Source of the DNA: Coriaria nepalensis | Lineage: Eukaryota; Streptophyta; Magnoliopsida; Cucurbitales; Coriariaceae | DNA: 64,000 bases | Direction of reading: 5' to 3' | Assembly (NCBI GenBank): GCA_027186245.1 | Contig: CP114488.1 | Location: forward strand, 1,066,501 to 1,130,500 | Shown here: positions 58,207 through 64,000 of the stretch, one piece after another | How positions within the stretch are numbered: position 1 is the stretch's first letter | Layout of the letters: every line of letters begins with the position of its first letter | Made by a program: the position numbers and the translations under genes | Notes under the pieces: model-generated | What the model was told of the DNA's origin: nothing | What the model saw: only the letters and a program-made list of their open reading frames with translations | Databases searched by the model: none

Positions 58207-60251
58207 GAATAAGATTGGAGAAGCTGGTGGAGTCCTCCACATAAGACCTCTTGACATTTATATACACTTATTAGATCATATCACGTAACAATGTATATAG
58301 ATGATTCGATGATGGATCGGTTTATAATCAGTCAATTTAAAAGGTCTTCTTCGTGATTAGATTACTGAAAATGTGAAAAGATTTTATGGCTTACGAGATT
58401 GATTTAGCATCAATCGAAAACCATATCGAAATTGATAGCCATTATTCATCTATGTCAATAATTTATAGCGGATTATTGTCATCTTATTGTAGTTTTGTTT
58501 CTAATGAAAACAATTTATTGATCACATGACATTCTGATTGTTCTAAGCACTTTAAAAGAAAACTAAGGTAACATAAGATAGTTTGAGGAAATTAAGTCCT
58601 TGTAAGAATTTTTTATCATACTCATCATTGCTCCAATAGTTCCAAACAGAAGTGATGGGTATTTTCTTTGACTTACAACTTGCTTTGTTAAAAGGTTTGT
58701 TCTGGTTGGAAGCTCGGTAGATATTGGTCTATTATTCAGCTCTGGTTGGCGACCTTTTTTCTTGATATTTGTCACGAACACTTTAGCAACTCTTAATTTA
58801 GATGTGTCTGTTCTTTTTCTTAGTGAAGCATATTTGCCTAATTCTCTCAGGTTATGCCTGCAGAGTGATAGAAGTAATGCTCATCCTCTCATTTTGTAAC
58901 CATTTTTTTTTTCTTTTGAATTCCTTGTAAGAATTGTTCACACTCATTTTAGTTATTGTCTTCTGTAATCTTCTCATTTTGCTTTTTCTTTCTCCTTGTT
59001 CATGTTCTCCCACTGCCGATCCAATCTCTCTTCTTTGGAAGATACCCGATTTTGATCCAGACTGTAGAGAGCAATTGAGGATGGATTATATCTAAAGGCT
59101 AAAGAGAGGATGCAAATGAAGATTCGGGTTAGAGAGAGATGTGGATTGAGTCGAGAATTTCTTACATTAGTATGACTTATATACTATTTTCGTAGTGGTA
59201 TAAATGAAATTGCATCATTTATCATAGTCAGATATATGTAGCATAATTTTATTTATCTAATTACGAAAATAATATATGAATCATACTTATACAAGAATTT
59301 CTTATAGGATAAGGAGCTAATTTTGATTATTATGTGCAAAATTTTAGTTATAGATACTCGTTTTTGTACGAGTAAAATATCTTGGCCAAAAAAAAAACGA
59401 GTAAAATATTAAATAATGACCTTTTTGAACCAAAAGGTGGAACTAAAGGGCCAAACCGAGGAGTGAGGTCGAACCTATGATACCTTAGGTTCGGAAGCTG
59501 ATTTCTGTGTTTGGGAAGTCTAGTATATGAATGCGAAGATGGAGGAGGCCAAATCGAAGGATAAGTTCATGACCGTTTGACCAATACAAGAGAAGTGATA
59601 AATACAGTACTTGATTATAGTGTAACCAAAGAATGTCGGCCTTAAATAGAACATGATATGTCTCAACAATTACAACATTCAGTAAACCATTTATGGGAGA
59701 GATTTTGAATTAACGATATAAATAATCTTCAAATAGAGTGAGAAATGTACATTCACAAGCTATCTTTTTAGCATAAATGCTCTCCTTTTTTCTATCCCAT
59801 TTTTCTAACTTGATCTTCGGAAGAATATCGCCGGAAATAAACCGACCACATCTTTATATGTATTTTACCGGTATTCCAGTCGAAAGACATATTATTGAGG
59901 AAGATCCAGAATTTGGCATCTAACAAGTTTCAATATCTTATTCCTTCACTTTTTTCCTAGCACAAATAAAAATAATTAAGGACCCCTAACATTTTTTATT
60001 TCTTTTTTACCTTCATCTCCTATCGTATGATATATTCATTTCCCTCTTCCGTTTTATCTTAATAAAAAGTTATACTTATAGGATTTTTCCTAATACATAA
60101 TTTTATGAGTGAATCTCTGAGTATCTGTACAAAAGTTAAATCACATCATATATTATACGGTTAAGTCACGTACTTGCACAACAATAAATATTCAAACCGT
60201 ATCTGAAATCTTAATACGAATTATTAAATATCTTAAAATTTTATCATTTTA
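58207..60251. other. intergenic between MATE gene and plastid insertion
   Basis: No gene is supported in 2 kb. A minus-strand 72-codon ORF (58563-58781) has no recognisable similarity. The motif CCTTGTAAGAATT occurs at about 58601 and 58926, possibly a short diverged duplication. Confidence 0.45.
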
Positions 60252-60390
60252 GTGATAGGTTCTATAGGAACTGGACGATCCTATTTGGTCAAATACCTAG
60301 CGACAAACTCCTATGTTCCTCTCATTACAGTATTTCTGAACAAGTTCCTGGATAACAAGCCTAAGGGTTTTCTTATTGATGACGATATTG
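60252..60390 (+). other. plastid-derived ycf2 fragment (NUPT)
   Basis: About 139 nt read, in one frame, [20 protein letters not shown], then [15 protein letters not shown], then KPKGFLIDD. This is the AAA-like Walker A region of plastid Ycf2 (G-S-I-G-T-G-R-S). Beyond 60390 the match ends. The gene normally lies in the plastid inverted repeat and encodes a protein of over 2000 aa, so this is a nuclear insertion of plastid DNA. Confidence 0.85.
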
Positions 60391-60875
60391 GCGATTATCA
60401 GTCGATTGTGCTATAACAAAACGATAATAACCCTTCTTCCCCTTCTCTCTCCCCGGTTATGAATTAATCTAACATCTTGGTAATGGAACCCAAATGCGAA
60501 TGATAAATCCAAATTAGTGTAAATTGCCAAACGGACAAATTGCAAAATGCAAGCAATTGAAGTTCCACACTCAGCTTCGACTTGTAACAAGCTGTGTGGA
60601 TTGCAAATTAGGCCCAGACGGCACCGCAAAAATCAATGTCGGGCCAACCTGTGGCTCACAATCCGTGGTGGCCTGTTGGAAAGTCCCGATTCATAAAACA
60701 ACAAAACAAGTGTGCAGGTAGAAATAGCTCTCAAAACCATAATTTGTTCCTTCTGTATTAAATTTCTTCGACAAAATTATTTGCAATTTGGTATCTATAT
60801 ATAAATATCCAAACACAAAATTTGCATGAAAAAAAAAATTAATAATAATAAGTAAATAAAACCAATAACAAAAAA
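60391..60875. other. intergenic, 3' flank of ANTH gene
   Basis: No supported gene. A pyrimidine-rich stretch (60429-60452) and short ORFs without similarity. Confidence 0.4.
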
Positions 60876-61940
60876 TCATAGTAAGGCATAATCAAACCTT
60901 CCCGATCCAAACCTAACACCAACTCTATCATCCGAACCGACAACTACTCTATCCTCGAACCGAGCCGACTCAGTCATCCTTGACTCGTTCCGACTCGTCG
61001 TCCTAACCAACTTTCCGTCGCTTAACTTCCCCTTCGTAACCGCCTGCTTCGTATCCCTAATCAGCATCCAAAAACCTTCATCACTCAACATCTCTTTCTT
61101 CTTAGTACTCAAACTGGAAAGCTTCTCTCTACAATCCTCGACCCGGTCCAAACAGCACATCACCTCGAACAACTCACGTAAACTGAGAAACGCCAGCCTG
61201 TCGCGAAACTCACCAACTCGGACTGAAATTTCATGAACCGCCGCCATTAAGTCCTCACCCACTAAACCGACAATTTCATCAACCAATTTGTTACCGCCAT
61301 TAATCAAATCCGATGAGCTTGGGATTTTCCCCATCTCCTTTAGTAAACCCGCCAAGGAATTAGTCTCGTTGATCAGATCATGGTTCGTAAGAGTGGAAAC
61401 CGTTTCTGTTAATTTCTCTCTCTCGACGGTTGGTAAAACCGAACCTAAGAAGAAACCTAATTCTCTAGACGTACATAAAATGTTCTCTACGTACTTTGCG
61501 TACCATCTGACCCACGAAGAGAGTTCCCATTCAGCGGGACCTGACCTGTCGCGAAAATTGGAGAGGTTAAGGTAGTTTCTCCCACCGGCGGCGGGGAAGA
61601 CGGCGAGCTGGTCTTGTAGTATGAAACTGCCGCTTTTGATGATGTGGTGGATTGTTATGAGGCATTTGAGAGCGACGGAGGAGTTGTGGGTTTTTTGCAG
61701 ACGGTCCATTATGGAGTCTATGGTGGTGGAGGCGATGGCGCGTGAGCTGTGGCCGAAGGATAGGAGGGTGGTGAGGTGTTTGTTGTCTGGCGGGGTGGTT
61801 GGATCGTGGGTGGTGGCGCGTAGGAGGGCTAGGTGTAGGTTTAAGGTCTTTGGTGTGGAGATTAGAGCTGCTTTTCCTTGTGATGCTCTGTCTTTGATCG
61901 CTCCTATTAGATCTCCTATGTTCTTCTTAGCACGTCCCAT
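60876..61940 (-). CDS. ANTH-domain putative clathrin assembly protein
   Basis: A single-exon 354-aa AP180/CALM-like adaptor that binds PI(4,5)P2 and clathrin during endocytosis. The start MGRAKKNIGDLIGAIKDRAS is typical of the plant At4g40080 subgroup. The ANTH domain spans about residues 25-290, with HLALLRATTHD, SVALKCLITIHHIIKSGSFI, RNYLNLSNFRDRSGP, SSWVRWYAKYVENILC and LREHF-like SLRELFEVMCCLDRVEDC. A short Ser/Arg-rich tail follows, and no long NPF/DPF-rich clathrin-binding region is present. The subgroup is usually intronless and this short, so nothing appears missing. The GA run upstream lies in its leader. Confidence 0.92.
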   Translation of the reverse strand: MGRAKKNIGDLIGAIKDRASQGKAALISTPKTLNLHLALLRATTHDPTTPPDNKHLTTLLSFGHSSRAIASTTIDSIMDRLQKTHNSSVALKCLITIHHIIKSGSFILQDQLAVFPAAGGRNYLNLSNFRDRSGPAEWELSSWVRWYAKYVENILCTSRELGFFLGSVLPTVEREKLTETVSTLTNHDLINETNSLAGLLKEMGKIPSSSDLINGGNKLVDEIVGLVGEDLMAAVHEISVRVGEFRDRLAFLSLRELFEVMCCLDRVEDCREKLSSLSTKKKEMLSDEGFWMLIRDTKQAVTKGKLSDGKLVRTTSRNESRMTESARFEDRVVVGSDDRVGVRFGSGRFDYALL

Positions 61941-61975
61941 TGAAGAAGAAAAAAAAAAAAAAAAAAAAACTCAAT

Positions 61976-61979
<4 letters not shown>

Positions 61980-62014
<35 letters not shown>
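61980..62014. repeat. (GA)17 microsatellite
   Basis: A pure GA run 40 nt upstream of the ANTH gene start (plus-strand view), preceded by an A run at 61949-61969; likely within the 5' leader. Confidence 0.9.
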
Positions 62015-62017
<3 letters not shown>

Positions 62018-62584
62018 CGTAAGCTTTTATTTTATTTTAATTTTTATTTAATTTAATTTAAGGTTGATAAATCTGGATATGTTTTGCTTTGGCAGGTGGC
62101 GTTATTGACTTGATGTATTAATTACTTTGTTCTTCGCCGTTGTAGCTTGTCAAGTCTTTTTCAACCTACAAGAGCCTCTTTCTTCTTTCTTCTCTCTTTC
62201 TTTGTCAAAATTTAGAAAATTTCAATCTCCGTAAAACTTGAATACTTCTCTAGTTAACTTGTCTTGTTGGATATTCAAATGAAATAGATTATCCCACACT
62301 ACCTAATATACAAGATTCTTTACAGATAGATTAGTTTTAGATTTTAAATTATGCGATAAAATTTTAAATTAATCGATATATAAATTCTTGGAAATTTTTT
62401 AATTTTTGTATTATTAAAATTCTTTACATATCAATACATATTATTAGACAACATGTATAAATTTGGATTATTAATGTTATCATCTTTAGCCATAAAAAAT
62501 TAAAATCACAAATTCAACCCAACTTATTTTGTTTTCTTACTGTTTTCTTTCCCTCATTTTTTTTCCCACCTCATCCATGAATCA
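62015..62584. other. intergenic upstream of ANTH gene
   Basis: AT-rich; nothing beyond the likely promoter of the minus-strand ANTH gene is seen, and no clear TATA box. Confidence 0.4.
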
Positions 62585-62828
62585 AAGCTTCAGATTTCGA
62601 GCGAGCTTCATAGATTTAGTGCTTCGAGCTTCAGATTTAGAGCTTGAAAAGAGCTCGAAGCTCTATTGATCTGGAGCGAGCATCATGAGTGAACTCCATA
62701 GATCTAAAGTTGGAACTCTATATTAATAGAGCTTCGAGCCCTATATTTAGAGTTCGAGCTCCATACCCATAGAGCTTCGAGTTTCAAATTTGGAGTTCGC
62801 TCCATTGACTTAGAGCTCAAAGCTCCGG
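62585..62828. repeat. degenerate GAGCTTCGAGC repeat field
   Basis: About 240 nt are built from GAGCTTCGAGC/GAGCTCGAAGC-like cores separated by CATAGATTTAGA/CTATATTTAGAG-like spacers: cores near 62600, 62622, 62651, 62729, 62751 and 62772. Many cores are near-palindromic, so inverted pairing is possible. Confidence 0.65.
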
Positions 62829-63009
62829 ATGGTGTGATTGGGGTAGAAAAAGAAAAAGAAAGAGGGGACTAAATTATAAAATGTATATATTTTTTTAGAG
62901 AAAATTATAAAGAAAAAAAAAACATGAATTGAGTCAAATTTTGTCATTTTTTTTTTTGTTGACATGGAAATATTAAAATCCAAATTTATATATGTCATCT
63001 ACCTATATA

Positions 63010-64000
63010 TACTGATGTGTAGTAGGCGTGATGAAGCCCATACCGGATCTAGGCGTGATGAGAGGGAGCAGGTGGCATGTAGTAGATGAAGGCAAGGCTA
63101 CCGGCAGGAGAGTGGGTAGGGTCCAATGGAAATGAATGGTAGATGGGTGATCGGAGTAACAGGGGTCAGCTAGAGATTTGGTAGTCTTAAAAAGAAAGAC
63201 ATTTTTAGCAAATTGAACATGTCGGGAGAGATATAAGCGAGAAGTGGTGAGATCCGGTCATTGTTACGCACTATGAGACAGTGAGTAGCCGAGAAAGAGG
63301 TATGGTTGAGAAATGGGCTGCAGCTTGTGCCCTCGATACGATTTTAGCCAAGGAAAGCAAAGAAAACCGAAAACTTGAAGTTTGAGATAGTTCGACAACT
63401 TACTAAATAGACAATGATACAAACTTTTGGAGTCCAAAAGTGGCGTGGGCAACCAGTTGATCAAGTATATAGGAGCTTGAAAGGTAAAAGACCAAAACTA
63501 ATCTAATAGATTGGGTTGATGAAGGAAAGAAAAGAGGTAAGAAAATATTTGATTTTTTGGAGCTCACCACTGTTGTCACTATAAAAGTTACAAATTTGTT
63601 AATTAAATTATTTGTTCACAAGTACCTTGAATTGTGGAAATAATTCCACCACTTGAGACTTTGCATGCACATAATAAACCCAACATTATTTAATGTAATA
63701 ATCAACCAAAAGTAAGATATAGCTGATGATGGTCAAGAAAGGGAACTCGAGTGGGTCCCCACACATAGGAGTAAATAAATTGCAATGGAAATGAGCTAAT
63801 AAAAGGCATGTCATGAAATGGTAATCGTAGACTTTTATTAATATTGCATGGAAAACGAATGAGAGGGGCATGGGCCATTCAACATAGGTAATTTTAGAAT
63901 GATGAACTAAATAAGAAACAATTTTTTGACGATGGATGACCAAGTCGTTGATGCCAAGCGGAAATAGAAGCTCATTCCCCTAGGTAGACTACCGGTGGTG
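63010..64000 (-). mobile_element. Ty1/copia retrotransposon relic running off window end
   Basis: Minus-strand pieces from right to left: a GAG-pre-integrase-like part, AHFHCNLFTPMCGDPLEFPF (family: L-x-x-x-H-x-D-V-W-G-P), VDYYIK, then WVYYVHAKSQVVELFPQFKV (integrase core), and NWLPTPLLDSKSLYHCLFSK, LQVFGFLCFPWLKSYRGHKL and PYLFLGYSLSHSA (63264-63464, integrase C-terminal to linker). Stops and frameshifts are many. RT is not seen below 63010. It belongs to a different copia lineage from the relic at 32-34 kb, judging by the linker sequence. Confidence 0.75.

Noticed and set aside
58563..58781. 72-codon minus ORF
   Set aside because: No similarity, no promoter or splice context.

Overview
The window is nuclear DNA of a eudicot plant. 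It is AT-rich, genes have GT-AG introns, and the gene families are plant-specific (AINTEGUMENTA-like AP2 factor, NETWORKED protein, DETOXIFICATION-type MATE transporter, RLCK kinase, GT47 glycosyltransferase, MIR171). Relics of Ty1/copia elements, a LINE RNase H fragment and a plastid ycf2 fragment also fit a plant nuclear genome. The species cannot be fixed from the sequence.

0-11.5 kb: the 3' end of a kinesin gene is followed by a tandem segmental duplication. Each of the two units (about 4.8 and 6.0 kb) carries a kinesin tail, real in unit 1 and truncated in unit 2, followed by two MIR171 hairpins. The four hairpins share one identical 21-nt 3' arm, a variant of the miR171h type. Each has its own TATA box and an upstream conserved block about 300 nt from the mature sequence. 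This array is the most interesting object in the window. A 38/39-codon ORF follows two of the hairpins at the same distance. A copia gag fragment sits in unit 2.

12-26 kb: an intact six-exon GT47 exostosin-type gene (+), two UDP-glycosyltransferase pseudogene pieces, a 3.6-kb gene-free stretch, then a decayed RLCK kinase (+) facing a decayed ankyrin-repeat gene (-).

27-39 kb: a nine-exon AIL6/PLT3-like AP2 gene (-) with the 9-nt microexon of that family. Upstream lie a copia relic, a stretch with seven CACGTG boxes, an isolated nucleobase-ascorbate transporter exon and a LINE RNase H relic.

39-47 kb: a NET2-type actin-binding protein gene (-) with a nine-copy in-frame repeat, two divergently placed genes for secreted proline-rich proteins, and an intronless mitochondrial dicarboxylate carrier broken by a stop codon and a frameshift.

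47-64 kb: intact genes for an epsilon-group 14-3-3 protein (+), a Bet1-like SNARE (+), a MATE transporter (+) and an ANTH clathrin-assembly protein (-). Between and after them are a plastid ycf2 insertion, a degenerate GAGCTTCGAGC repeat field and a copia relic running off the end.

Exon sums for all seven intact multi-exon or long genes keep frame exactly. The many frameshifts in the RLCK, ankyrin, UGT, NAT and DIC copies are therefore better explained by gene decay than by poor base quality.
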